Assembly (NCBI GenBank): GCA_049510975.1
Contig: JBEKYM010000014.1
Location: 1 to 64,000 of the forward strand
Length of the DNA: 64,000 nt
Source: JAKACA01 sp049510975
GTDB taxonomy: Bacteria; Actinomycetota; Acidimicrobiia; Acidimicrobiales; Bog-793
Direction of reading: 5' to 3'
In this document: piece after piece, positions 43,911-53,128 of the stretch
Position numbering within the stretch: the first letter of the stretch is position 1
How the letters are laid out: each line of letters starts with the position of its first letter
Notes under the pieces: model-generated
Database searches by the model: none
Told to the model about the DNA's origin: nothing
The model's input: the letters and a program-made list of their open reading frames with translations, nothing else
Translations under genes and position numbers: made by a program

Positions 43911-45370
43911 CGGCGGGACGGTCGGCTGCCGCCGGCAGCAACCCGGGCGTGTCGGGCGGAGCCGGCGGGTTGAAGGCCGGCGCGGCCGAGCTCGTCGTCG
44001 CTTCCAACCGAGGGCCGTTCTCCCTCGTCGCCTCGCCTGACGGGTCTCTCACGCCGCGCCCCGGGGGCGGCGGTCTGGCGCCCAGCCTCGTGGCCGCCCT
44101 GGCCGGCATACCCGCCACGTGGGTGGCCGCGGCCCTGAGCGACGCCGACCGGCAGGGCGCTGCCAGCGGCACGATCGACTCCGGCCATCCCGGCCTGTCG
44201 CTGCGGCTCGTGGCCCCCGACCATGACGTCCTCGCAGCCGCCTACGACGTCGTCGCCAACGCCGTGCTCTGGTTCGTGTACCACGGGCTCTTCGACGCTT
44301 CCCGCAGGCCCATCTTCGACGGCGAGTGGTTGCGGGCGTGGGAGGGGTTTCGCGTCTACAACCGGGCGTTTGCCGACTCGGTCGCCGAGGTTGCCGCTCC
44401 GGATGCCGTCGTGCTCGTGAACGACTACCACCTGCCGCTCGTCGGGGCGATGCTGGCAGCCGACCGACCCGACCTCGCCACGGTGCACTTCAGCCATACG
44501 CCTTTCCCGAGTCCGGAGGAGCTGGCGATCCTGCCCCACGCGGCCGCTGGGGAGCTGATGACGGGGATGGCGGGCTTCGGAGCCTGTGGGTTCCACTCGG
44601 CGCGGTGGGAGCAGGCGTTCCGTCGCTGCGCCGCCGCGGCGGGGACAACCGTGCCCGACACGTTCGTGGCGCCCCTCGGACCCGACCTGTTTCGCTTGCG
44701 GCAGGTGGCGGGGACGCCCGAGTGCGCCGCCCGCTTCGCCGCTTTGCAGCAGCGCCTCGGTGGGCGGCTACTGGTGCTCCGGAGCGACCGGGTCGAACTG
44801 TCGAAGAACCTCCTGCGAGGCCTGCGCGCCTTCGACCTGATGCTCGCCGAGCAGGCTCACTGGCGGGGCAGGGTCGTGCACCTGATCCGGGCGTACGCCA
44901 GCCGTGAGGGCTTGCCGGAGTACCTGGCGTACCGTTCCGAGCTCGAGCACCTCACCGATGTCGTGAACGAGCGTTGGTCGGCGCCGGGCTACGAGCCGGT
45001 CATCCTCGACGTCGACGACGACTTCGGTGCCACGGTGGCGGCGCTTCGCTCCTACGACGTCCTGCTCGTGAACCCGGTGCGCGACGGCATGAACCTCGTC
45101 GCCAAAGAAGGGCCGGCGCTGAACGAGCGCGACGGCATGCTCGTGCTGTCCGAGCAGGCGGGCGCGTATGACGAGCTTGGGCCCGAGGCATTTGGCGTCC
45201 ACGCCTTCGACGTGAGCGACACCGCTCGGGCACTGCACGAAGCGCTTTCGTTGTCGGGGCCGGCGCGCACGGCACGGGCAAGTCGCTTGCAGGAGCTCGC
45301 GGTTGCCCACCCGCCGGCAGAATGGTTGAAGGCGCTCCTTGGTCAGGCGCGGGTGCCGAGGGCTCGCTGA
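43907..45370 (+). CDS. otsA: Trehalose-6-phosphate synthase, divergent (GT20)
   Basis: A 487-residue GT20 enzyme that joins UDP-glucose and glucose-6-phosphate. GGGGLAPSL, NDYHLPLVGAML, FSHTPFPSPEEL and NPVRDGMNLVAKE are recognised. The donor-site motif, usually RLDYTKG or similar, reads RVELSKN, keeping the Arg and Lys but losing the Asp/Tyr pattern. The N-terminal ~28 residues are a Gly/Ala-rich leader. GTG 43907 overlaps the gpgS stop. An alternative acceptor, such as in glucosylglycerol-phosphate synthase, cannot be excluded. It converges with otsB, two bases apart. Confidence 0.85.
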   Translation: MTAGRSAAAGSNPGVSGGAGGLKAGAAELVVASNRGPFSLVASPDGSLTPRPGGGGLAPSLVAALAGIPATWVAAALSDADRQGAASGTIDSGHPGLSLRLVAPDHDVLAAAYDVVANAVLWFVYHGLFDASRRPIFDGEWLRAWEGFRVYNRAFADSVAEVAAPDAVVLVNDYHLPLVGAMLAADRPDLATVHFSHTPFPSPEELAILPHAAAGELMTGMAGFGACGFHSARWEQAFRRCAAAAGTTVPDTFVAPLGPDLFRLRQVAGTPECAARFAALQQRLGGRLLVLRSDRVELSKNLLRGLRAFDLMLAEQAHWRGRVVHLIRAYASREGLPEYLAYRSELEHLTDVVNERWSAPGYEPVILDVDDDFGATVAALRSYDVLLVNPVRDGMNLVAKEGPALNERDGMLVLSEQAGAYDELGPEAFGVHAFDVSDTARALHEALSLSGPARTARASRLQELAVAHPPAEWLKALLGQARVPRAR

Positions 45371-45372
45371 GC

Positions 45373-46233
45373 TCAGCGCCCGCTGTCGAGCCGGTCCGCC
45401 ACCGCCTCCAGCAGTGCGAGCGCCGCCTCGGGCGAGGCGAGCACCAGATCGGCGCGATCCAGGAGCTCGACCGGCACGTCGGCCCCGGTGACGGCGACCT
45501 TGAGGCCGAGACGCCCCCCGCCGGCGACGAGCTCGTCTACGGCGGAAAAGGCCGGGAGATCGCTGACATCGTCGCCGAAGAAGGCGATGCGCTCGACGGC
45601 CGGCTCGCCGCCCAACCTCGACACGACGCTGCCCTTGTCGATCCCGAGCGGCGCCACGAGCTCGAGACTCGCTTTGCCGGCCCGCGGCAACAAGCCCGTG
45701 CGAGCAGACAATTGCGCGGCGAGCACGGCGGCCTGCTGGCTGACGGCATCCGGATCTGCCGCATCGCGCCAGTGCAAGGTCACACCGAAGATCTTGTTCT
45801 CGACGATGAGCCCCGTGATCCCGGCGTCCACGGCCTCTTCGTAGACCCGTGCGGCCACGTCCGCCCAAGGGCCTACGCCGTCGGCCAGCTCCACCGGCCC
45901 GCCGTTGCTGTGTTCGAGCCCATGCAGCCCGTAGGCTTCGATGGCACCGCCGGCCTCCGCCAGGCCGAGCTCTTCCACCAGCCAGGCCGCCTGCCGCCCC
46001 GAGACGACGGCGACGTGCCGCAGTTGTGCGGCCAACCGCTTCAGCACCTCGGGCGCACCCGGCAAGGGCCGAGCGAGCTCCGGCCGGGACACGATGCGAG
46101 ACAGCGTGCCGTCGAAGTCGGTGAACAGAGCCGTGCCCGCCGGCTCGGCGGACAGCCAGCCGATCGCCCCGGCGGCATGCGTCACGGGACCGTGCAATCG
46201 ACCCGCCACCACGACGCCGTCAAGGCCCGACAA
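45373..46233 (-). CDS. otsB: Trehalose-6-phosphate phosphatase
   Basis: A 286-residue HAD phosphatase that removes phosphate from trehalose-6-phosphate. The nucleophile motif is FTDFDGTLS, with VVSGRQAAWL and the C-terminal FFGDDVSDLPAF metal loop. The start is uncertain: TTG 46233 gives the full frame but GGAGGGG is only two to four bases upstream; TTG 46224 has better spacing. It lies nine bases after the DUF3263 stop on the same strand and converges on otsA. Confidence 0.92.
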   Translation of the reverse strand: MSGLDGVVVAGRLHGPVTHAAGAIGWLSAEPAGTALFTDFDGTLSRIVSRPELARPLPGAPEVLKRLAAQLRHVAVVSGRQAAWLVEELGLAEAGGAIEAYGLHGLEHSNGGPVELADGVGPWADVAARVYEEAVDAGITGLIVENKIFGVTLHWRDAADPDAVSQQAAVLAAQLSARTGLLPRAGKASLELVAPLGIDKGSVVSRLGGEPAVERIAFFGDDVSDLPAFSAVDELVAGGGRLGLKVAVTGADVPVELLDRADLVLASPEAALALLEAVADRLDSGR

Positions 46234-46242
46234 CCCCTCCGG

Positions 46243-46509
46243 TCACCGACGGTGGTGTTGCACCGGTCCTGGAGTCAGGCCGGACAGGCGTGCCCGTCGT
46301 TCGCGAACCTGCCGCCGGCGCACGCGCTGTACGACGAGCGGGTCGTAGGCAAAGGCCTCCGCTGAGCCGACCAACCGCCGCAACGCCGCGTAGTAAGCGC
46401 CCGGTGAGCAACCGAGACGCTCGCGGATCACCGCCTGCTTGGTCGAGCCAGACCGCCACCACTCACGCTCGAGATCGAGGACTTCACGCTCTCGTGTACT
46501 GAGTGCCAT
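46243..46509 (-). CDS. DUF3263 small helix-turn-helix-like protein
   Basis: An 88-residue protein from ATG 46509. It begins LSTREREVLDLEREWW, then KQAVIRERLGCSPGAYYAALRRLV, the DUF3263 signature found across actinobacteria, and ends Arg-rich. The middle has the look of a helix-turn-helix, so DNA binding is likely but unproven. It is upstream of otsB on the same strand and could regulate the trehalose locus. The longer open frame to 46686 crosses the divergent amidase start. Confidence 0.82.
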   Translation of the reverse strand: MALSTREREVLDLEREWWRSGSTKQAVIRERLGCSPGAYYAALRRLVGSAEAFAYDPLVVQRVRRRQVRERRARLSGLTPGPVQHHRR

Positions 46510-46588
46510 CCCAGCCGACAATGCCAAGGTTGCTCGGGAAAAGCAAGCATTCACGCCTGGTGCAGGACGTGTGCGACGCTGGGAGCCG

Positions 46589-48163
46589 ATGCGCGACGAC
46601 GAAACCGACCCACATCCACCGAGCGCCGAGCTCGCGCGCCTCAGTGCCGGCGCCCTCGCTCGGCTTCTCTCAGCGGGCACGCTCACTTCGGCGGAGCTGA
46701 CCTCGACCCTCCTTCAGCGGGTGGAGGCCATCGACCGGTCCGGGCCGCGATTGCGCAGCGTGCTGCGACTCAACGAGGGTGCCGTCGACGACGCCTCCGC
46801 CCTCGATGCCGAGCGCAGGTCCGGCCGCCTGCGAGGTCCGCTTCATGGCGTCCCCGTGCTCGTGAAGGACAATGTCGACACGATCGGTCTCGGTGCCACG
46901 GCCGGCTCGCTCGCCCTCGAAGGACTCCCAGTCGCCGCGGACGCTGTGCTCGTCAGCGAACTGCGCGCAGCGGGCGCCATCATCCTCGGGAAGACGAACT
47001 TGTCCGAGTGGGCCAACTTCCGCGGCCGGCCGTCGGCGAGCGGTTGGAGTGCCGTCGGCAACCAGACGAGAAACCCCTTCGCCCTCAACCGCTCACCCGG
47101 CGGCTCCAGCTCCGGCTCCGGTGCGGGGGTCGCCGCAGGTCTTGCTCCGCTTGGCGTCGGCACCGAGACCGACGGCTCGATCCTGTGCCCGGCTGCAGCC
47201 TGCGGCCTCGTCGGGATCAAGCCGACCGTCGGTCTCGTCAGCCAGTCCGGCATCATTCCGATCTCGGCCAGTCAGGACACGGCCGGGCCGATGGCCCGCT
47301 CGGTCGAGGACGCCGCCGCCCTGTTGGAGGTACTGGTGTCGGCCACCTCGGGCGGCTCGAGGGTCTCGACGGCCGACCCGCTCGGTCGGCCGGCAACCAG
47401 AGCCGGCTACGCCGATGCCATCTCGAATGACCTTCGCGGCCTCCGCGTCGGTCTCGTCCGAGACGACGGCTACTTCGGCTATCACCCGGAGACCGACGGC
47501 ATCGTTGCGTCGGCCTTGGGGGCGTTTCGTGAGGCAGGTGCCGACGTTGTGGAGTCGGTCACCGGAATCGGGACGCCGCAGCACGCCGACGAGATGACCG
47601 TGCTGTGTACCGAGTTCAAGGCCGGGCTCGGCGCCTACCTCGCCCAACGCTTCGCCGGCGGCCGCGAACCAGGACGGCACCGGGCGATGCCTCGCAGCCT
47701 GGACGACGTCATTGCCTTCAACGAGGCTACTGCGGGCGAGCGCGTCGATCTGTTCCCGCAGGACGTTCTCATCCGGGCGGCCGCAAGTGGCGACCTCGAC
47801 GATCCTGCCTACCTGGCGGCGCGCTCCGCCAACCACCGGCGTACACGCGAGGACGGCATCGACGCCGTGTGCGCCCGCCTCGGCCTCGACGCCCTCGTCG
47901 CTCCGACCATGGCTCCTGCCTGGATGATCGACCACGTGAACGGCGACAGCCACTTCGGCGCCTCCTGGAGCCATGCCGCCATTGCCGGTTACCCGTCGCT
48001 CAACCTGCCGATCGGTGAGGTTCGCGGACTTCCCGTCGGCTTGGCGCTCTGGGGGCGGGCCTTCACGGAGGCGACATTGATCCGCATCGCCTCCGCTGTC
48101 GAGGGCCAACTCTCCTACCGGCCTGTGCCGACCTACCGGCCCGCTCTCGATGTCGTCACCTGA
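46589..48163 (+). CDS. Amidase-signature family hydrolase
   Basis: A 524-residue amidase. The Ser-cisSer-Lys triad is Lys93 (VKDNVDT), Ser173 (PGGSSSGSG) and Ser197 (TDGSILCPA), with the usual 24-residue gap between the two serines. The C-terminal region SLNLPIGEVRGLPVGLALWG fits. ATG 46589 follows GGGAG closely. No partner gatB or gatC is present and it is not GatA-like, so it is probably a free-standing amidase of unknown substrate. It converges with acnA. Confidence 0.92.
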   Translation: MRDDETDPHPPSAELARLSAGALARLLSAGTLTSAELTSTLLQRVEAIDRSGPRLRSVLRLNEGAVDDASALDAERRSGRLRGPLHGVPVLVKDNVDTIGLGATAGSLALEGLPVAADAVLVSELRAAGAIILGKTNLSEWANFRGRPSASGWSAVGNQTRNPFALNRSPGGSSSGSGAGVAAGLAPLGVGTETDGSILCPAAACGLVGIKPTVGLVSQSGIIPISASQDTAGPMARSVEDAAALLEVLVSATSGGSRVSTADPLGRPATRAGYADAISNDLRGLRVGLVRDDGYFGYHPETDGIVASALGAFREAGADVVESVTGIGTPQHADEMTVLCTEFKAGLGAYLAQRFAGGREPGRHRAMPRSLDDVIAFNEATAGERVDLFPQDVLIRAAASGDLDDPAYLAARSANHRRTREDGIDAVCARLGLDALVAPTMAPAWMIDHVNGDSHFGASWSHAAIAGYPSLNLPIGEVRGLPVGLALWGRAFTEATLIRIASAVEGQLSYRPVPTYRPALDVVT

Positions 48164-48202
48164 GGAGGCCAACGGCGCCGCCTCGACCGGTCGAAGGGAC
48201 GT

Positions 48203-50932
48203 TCAGGTCTGAGCGAGCTGGCGGGCGACGTAGAGGAGGATGCCGCCGCCGGCGAAATAACCAGCCTCAGTCGGTGTGTCGATCCGGAGCTTGGCGTTGA
48301 AGCGGCGCACCGTCTCGCCCGCCTCGCCCCGCGCCGTCACTTGGAGCAGCCGGCCGACGAGCTCTTCGGAAGCGAGCTCGGCGACGCCCTCGATGTCGAA
48401 GAGCTCGTGACCGGTCAGACCGAGGGACTCCACGTTGTCGCCCACGAATTGGAGCGGCAGCACGCCCATGCCGATCAGGTTCGAACGGTGGATCCGCTCG
48501 AAGCTCTCGGCGATGACGGCACGGACGCCCAGCAGCTTTGGCCCTTTGCCGGCCCAGTCGCGTGACGAGCCGGAGCCGTACTCCTTGCCGGCGAGCACGA
48601 CGAGGGGGACCCCCTCGGAACCGTAACGGGCGGCCGCCTCGTAGATGGGGAGCTCCTCGCCATCAGGCAGGTGCAGCGTGACGCCCCCCTCCGTGCCGGG
48701 GGCGAGATGGTTGCGGATGCGCGTGTTGGCGAACGTGCCCCGGACCATGATCTCGTGGTTGCCGCGCCGTGCCCCGTAGGAGTTGAAGTCCGCCGGCGCG
48801 ACGCCGTGAGCGATGAGCCACTGTCCGGCTGGGCTGTTGGTCTTGATCGAGCCGGCGGGCGAGATGTGGTCGGTCGTGACGCTGTCGCCGAGGATCGCCA
48901 GCACGCGGGCGCCGAGCACGTCGGTCGTCGGCTCCGGCTCGGCCTCCATAGCGTCGAAATAGGGCGGCTTGCGGATGTAGGTGGACGTCTCGCCCCACTC
49001 GTAACGATGCCCTGCCGGCACCTCCAGATCCCGCCAGGTGTCGTCGCCGTGGAAGACCTCGGCGTAGTCTCGGCGGAACAAGTCGGTGCCGACGGCTACG
49101 GCCGCGACGTCGACGACTTCCCGCATGCTCGGCCACAGATCCTTCAAGAAAACGGGGTTTCCGTCGCTGCCCGTGCCGAGCGGTTCGGTGGCGAGGTCGA
49201 TGTCCATGGTGCCAGCGAGGGCGTAGGCAACCACGAGCGGTGGCGAGGCGAGGTAGTTCATGCGCACATCGGGGTGGATGCGGCCCTCGAAGTTGCGGTT
49301 GCCGGAGAGCACGGACACGCACGCCAAGGTGTTGGTGTTGATCGCCTCCGAGATCTCGGGCAGCAGCGGCCCCGAGTTGCCGATGCACGTCGTGCAGCCG
49401 AAGCCCACCAGCCCGAAGCCCAACTGCTCCAGCGGCTCGGTCAGCCCGGCGCGATCGAAGTAGTCCATGGCGACCCGGGACCCTGGCGCCAATGTCGTCT
49501 TCACCCAGGGTTTGGCGCTGAGACCGCGTGTCACGGCGTTGCGGGCGAGCAGGCCGGCGGCGATCATCACCTGCGGGTTGGAGGTGTTCGTGCACGACGT
49601 GATGGCGGCGATCACGACGTGACCATGATCAAGGTCGAACTCGGTCCCGTCGGCGAGCCGGACTGGGACCGGATGCGAGACGCGCCGACCAGCAGCGGCA
49701 GCGCCGGCGACTTCGACGTCCCCCTCGGGCAAGGATCGAGGCAACGCCTCGGCGAAACGGACCTTTGCCTCCGACAGCTTGACGCGATCCTGCGGTCGCG
49801 AGGGGCCGGCGATGCTGGGTTCGACCGTCGAGAGGTCGAGCTCGACGTGCTCGGTGTAGGCCGGTCGTGCCTCGGGTTCGTGCCAGAGGCCCTGGGTCTT
49901 CGCGTACGTCTCGACGAGGTTGAGCAATTCGGGGGGACGACCGGTGAGCTCGAGGTAGCGCAACGTCTCGCCGTCGATCGGGAAGATCGTCACGGTGGAG
50001 CCGTACTCCGGCGACATGTTGCCGATCGTCGCCCGGTTCTCGAGCGGGACGCTCGCGACGCCAGGGCCGTAACACTCGACGAACTTGCCGACGACGCCGT
50101 GGCCACGGAGCAGTTCGGCGATGCGCAGTACGAGGTCGGTAGCCGTCGTGCCCTCTGGCAACTCGCCGTGCAGCCGGAGCCCGACCACAGGTGGAACGAG
50201 CATGGAGATGGGCTGGCCGAGCATGGCGGCCTCCGCCTCGATGCCGCCGGCGCCCCAGGCGAGGATGCCGAGGCCGTTCACCATCGGGGTGTGGGAGTCC
50301 GTGCCGACGACGCTGTCGGGGTAGGCGGCTCCGTGGGTGTCGGTGAACACCACCCGGCTGAGGTACTCGAGGTTGACCTGGTGGCAGATGCCGGTCCCGG
50401 GCGGCACCACGCGGAAGTTGGAGAAAGCTTGCTGTCCCCAACGCAAGAAGCGGTACCGCTCGGCGTTGCGCTCGTACTCGATCCGGGTGTTCACCTCGAG
50501 GGCGTCAGGCCGTCCGTAGACGTCGGCCACCACGGAGTGGTCGATCACGAGGTCGACGGGCACGAGCGGGTTGACGCGATCGGGCTTGCCGCCCAACTCC
50601 TCGACGGCGTCGCGCATTGCGGCCAGGTCGACGACACAGGGCACGCCGGTGAAGTCCTGCAACAGGATGCGGGCCGGTGAGAAGGCGATCTCTCGTTGGG
50701 CAGCGACGCCGGACGCCGCACTCGTGGCGACGGCCTCGATGTCGGCGGCGGTGACGGCGCGGCCGTTCTCGTTGCGCAGGAGGTTCTCGAGGAGCAGCTT
50801 GATCGAGAAGGGAACCTTTGCCAGGTCGCAGATGCCGGCGAGAGCGTCGAGTCGATGAATCTCGTAGGCCTCCGTGCCGACCTCGAGCGTTGTCTTCGAC
50901 GAGAAAGTGTTGGTGGAGGGGGTGGCAGTCAT
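48203..50932 (-). CDS. acnA: Aconitate hydratase A
   Basis: A 909-residue TCA-cycle enzyme with a 4Fe-4S cluster that converts citrate to isocitrate. ATG 50932 is chosen; the frame is open to 51205 but runs antisense through marR. Cluster cysteines are visible in TSCTNTSNP and GCTTCIGNSGPLLP. GTDSHTPMVNGLGILAWG and AGKEYGSGSSRDWAGKG are active-site segments. No clear ribosome site was seen. A MarR regulator lies 73 bases upstream on the same strand. Confidence 0.97.
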   Translation of the reverse strand: MTATPSTNTFSSKTTLEVGTEAYEIHRLDALAGICDLAKVPFSIKLLLENLLRNENGRAVTAADIEAVATSAASGVAAQREIAFSPARILLQDFTGVPCVVDLAAMRDAVEELGGKPDRVNPLVPVDLVIDHSVVADVYGRPDALEVNTRIEYERNAERYRFLRWGQQAFSNFRVVPPGTGICHQVNLEYLSRVVFTDTHGAAYPDSVVGTDSHTPMVNGLGILAWGAGGIEAEAAMLGQPISMLVPPVVGLRLHGELPEGTTATDLVLRIAELLRGHGVVGKFVECYGPGVASVPLENRATIGNMSPEYGSTVTIFPIDGETLRYLELTGRPPELLNLVETYAKTQGLWHEPEARPAYTEHVELDLSTVEPSIAGPSRPQDRVKLSEAKVRFAEALPRSLPEGDVEVAGAAAAGRRVSHPVPVRLADGTEFDLDHGHVVIAAITSCTNTSNPQVMIAAGLLARNAVTRGLSAKPWVKTTLAPGSRVAMDYFDRAGLTEPLEQLGFGLVGFGCTTCIGNSGPLLPEISEAINTNTLACVSVLSGNRNFEGRIHPDVRMNYLASPPLVVAYALAGTMDIDLATEPLGTGSDGNPVFLKDLWPSMREVVDVAAVAVGTDLFRRDYAEVFHGDDTWRDLEVPAGHRYEWGETSTYIRKPPYFDAMEAEPEPTTDVLGARVLAILGDSVTTDHISPAGSIKTNSPAGQWLIAHGVAPADFNSYGARRGNHEIMVRGTFANTRIRNHLAPGTEGGVTLHLPDGEELPIYEAAARYGSEGVPLVVLAGKEYGSGSSRDWAGKGPKLLGVRAVIAESFERIHRSNLIGMGVLPLQFVGDNVESLGLTGHELFDIEGVAELASEELVGRLLQVTARGEAGETVRRFNAKLRIDTPTEAGYFAGGGILLYVARQLAQT

Positions 50933-51005
50933 CAGCCGCGACGCTACCGGCTGCGCCCGTTCGGGCGTCATCGGTGAGCCGGCGAGCGACGGACGATCGA
51001 AGGCC

Positions 51006-51542
51006 TCATCCACTACCGGCCGTTGACGGTCCCGCACCGAGATGATCGCGCAACCGTCGCAGCAGATCTGCCAGCCGCTCCTGCTCGCCGGCGTCGAGAA
51101 CCTCGCCGAACAGATCGCACAGCGCCGCCTGGTGGCACGACATCGCCACTTTGGCTCGGGCCGCCCCGCCGCCGGTGAGGGCGGCGAAGGCGCCACGTCC
51201 GTCATCGGTGCAGACCTGCCGCCGGACGAGGCCTGCCTCGCAGAGACGGTCGACGGCCCGCGTGAGCCCGCTCGGCGTGAGCATCGTCTGGGCAGCGAGC
51301 TCGCTCATCCGCAACCGGCCGCCGGTTGCCTGCGAGAGGCGGGCGAGCACGTCGAGGCTCTGCTGGGGGAGGCCGTGATCGCGCTCCACGGAGGGAACGA
51401 CGGCACGGCGCAGCCCGGTGGCCGTCTCGAACACGAGGCGGGCGAGCACGGCCGCCCTGTCGTCGACCACGCGCTCGACGGTCACCCGCTCGACAGTCAC
51501 CCTGGTGGCGCGCCTCGATCGCGGCATCGGTTCGGGGGCCAT
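51006..51542 (-). CDS. MarR-family transcriptional regulator
   Basis: A 178-residue winged-helix repressor. The DNA-binding part is visible as MSELAAQTMLTPSGLTRAVDRLCEAGLVRRQVCTDDGRGAF. ATG 51542. A VTVER duplication lies near the N-terminus. Because it sits upstream of acnA and divergent from a diguanylate cyclase, it could control either; palindromes in the intergenic region (51555-51577) are possible operators. The ligand is unknown. Confidence 0.9.
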   Translation of the reverse strand: MAPEPMPRSRRATRVTVERVTVERVVDDRAAVLARLVFETATGLRRAVVPSVERDHGLPQQSLDVLARLSQATGGRLRMSELAAQTMLTPSGLTRAVDRLCEAGLVRRQVCTDDGRGAFAALTGGGAARAKVAMSCHQAALCDLFGEVLDAGEQERLADLLRRLRDHLGAGPSTAGSG

Positions 51543-51554
51543 GACAGCCTCATC

Positions 51555-51577
51555 CTAGTGGCCAACTAGTTGCGCAA
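51555..51577. promoter_or_regulatory. Possible MarR operator palindromes
   Basis: ACTAGT (51565-51570) and TTGCGCAA (51570-51577) adjoin each other, and CTAG recurs at 51555. They lie 13-35 bases before the marR start in the divergent gap to the GGDEF gene. Binding is not shown; short palindromes can occur by chance. Confidence 0.35.
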
Positions 51578-51653
51578 GAAACAACACGGCAGCGCCAGGC
51601 CGCCCGCAGACCTTCCACGTTTACCGAGCGAGCAGCCATTACGCTGCGCGCGC

Positions 51654-53027
51654 ATGTCACGCAAGGAAGCGAGCTTCGGCGCAGGCCCGCCGCCACCGCC
51701 TCCCTCGGGCTTCTTCCAGGGTTTGCTCGACTCGCTTCCCGCCGTGGTGCTCGTGCTCGACGCCGGCGCCACCATACGTTTCGCCGCCGGGCAGCTTCAC
51801 TGCCTCGGACACCGTACCTACAGCCAGCTGGTCGGCTCCAAGGTGGGCGATCTCATCGTCGGCGGGGAGGAGCGACTGCTCCTCGACGAGCTGCTCGACG
51901 TCACGACGAGCCGGTCCGAGGGTGAGATGGTCGGGCCGGTCCGGTTGCCGTACGAGGACCTGGACGGCACCGTCCGGCTGACCGAGGTCTGGGCGGTCAA
52001 CTGCTCGCAGGACCCCGGCATGGCCGGTCTCGTGCTCATCGTGCTGCCGGAGAGCGCCTACAGCCGCTTCGACGAGGCGCTTGCCGGCATCGTGACGGAC
52101 GCCTCGCTCGACGAGACGTTCGACGCCCTGGCGGCTGGGCTGAGGGTGGCGCCCGTTGAGGCGGAGTGCTTCTTCGTGCGCCGCGGCCGTGATGACCGTG
52201 GCCTCCTGCGGACACCCGGTGTTGCGGGCGTGCCCGGTCCCCCGACCCCTGGCCCCTGGGACGAGATCTGGGCCGGCGCCAACGTGGTCGAGCACGAGAA
52301 CCTCGCCCAGGTCTCCTCCAGTTTGCGAGAGCTGGCGAAACGCACCGGGTTTGCCTCGCTGGCGTGCTTCGCCGTCCATCACGGGCTCGAGGGCCGGGCC
52401 GACGCCTGCCTCGTGGCGTGGTTTCGCCAGGAAGGGCGCCTGCCACTGTTCACCCGTCTCGCCATCGAGCGAGCGGTGCTCATCGGCTCGCTCGCCATGT
52501 CGCACCGCTCCGAGGACGAGGGCCTGAAGGACGCCACCTCGCGGGATCCGCTCACCGGGCTCGGGAACCGGCGGACCTTCTTCCAGGCGCTCGAGGCGCT
52601 CGTGGACGCCGGCGAGCAGCCGGCGATCCTCTACATCGACCTCGACGGGTTCAAGGCCGTCAACGAACACCTCGGCCACCTTGCCGGCGACGCCGTGCTT
52701 CGCGTGGCGGCCCGCCGCCTGTCCTCGATCATGCGACCCACCGACGAGCTCGCGAGGCTCGGTGGCGACGAGTTCGCCGTCTTGTGCAACGGCAACCCCT
52801 CCGCCGAGCAGATGGTGATGATCGCCGAGCGGGTCGTCGAACAGCTGTCGCTCCCACTGTCAGTTGGTGACGGCGAGAGCGTCGACGTGGCCGCCAGCAT
52901 CGGCATTGCCCTCGGGCTGCCGGTCGGGACTCCCGTCGACACGATCCTCGGGCGAGCCGATCACGCCCTGCACAACGCCAAAGCCGCCGGAAGGGGACAG
53001 TGGGCGCTCGCCGGCGAACCGGACTGA
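51654..53027 (+). CDS. Diguanylate cyclase with PAS- and GAF-like sensor regions
   Basis: A 457-residue signalling protein. After a Pro-rich leader, residues ~18-145 look like a PAS domain (LDSLPAVVLVLDAGATIRFAAG), ~150-310 like a GAF domain, and ~320-455 a GGDEF domain. The active site GGDEF is at 370-374 and the inhibitory I-site RPTD at 361-364, with the canonical five-residue gap. So it should make cyclic di-GMP and be product-inhibited. No membrane helix is seen. ATG 51654 is used rather than the upstream open frame from 51570. Confidence 0.9.
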   Translation: MSRKEASFGAGPPPPPPSGFFQGLLDSLPAVVLVLDAGATIRFAAGQLHCLGHRTYSQLVGSKVGDLIVGGEERLLLDELLDVTTSRSEGEMVGPVRLPYEDLDGTVRLTEVWAVNCSQDPGMAGLVLIVLPESAYSRFDEALAGIVTDASLDETFDALAAGLRVAPVEAECFFVRRGRDDRGLLRTPGVAGVPGPPTPGPWDEIWAGANVVEHENLAQVSSSLRELAKRTGFASLACFAVHHGLEGRADACLVAWFRQEGRLPLFTRLAIERAVLIGSLAMSHRSEDEGLKDATSRDPLTGLGNRRTFFQALEALVDAGEQPAILYIDLDGFKAVNEHLGHLAGDAVLRVAARRLSSIMRPTDELARLGGDEFAVLCNGNPSAEQMVMIAERVVEQLSLPLSVGDGESVDVAASIGIALGLPVGTPVDTILGRADHALHNAKAAGRGQWALAGEPD

Positions 53028-53128
53028 GCTGACGGGACCGGCGCAACGCGCATGATCGCGAGCGTGCTCCAGGGGGAATGGCGTAAGGTAAAAGTGGCAG
53101 CGAAGCTGTAACAATTGGGGGAGGCGCC

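Noticed and set aside
48203..51205. 1000-codon form of aconitase
   Set aside because: The extra N-terminus runs antisense through marR; ATG 50932 gives the standard length.
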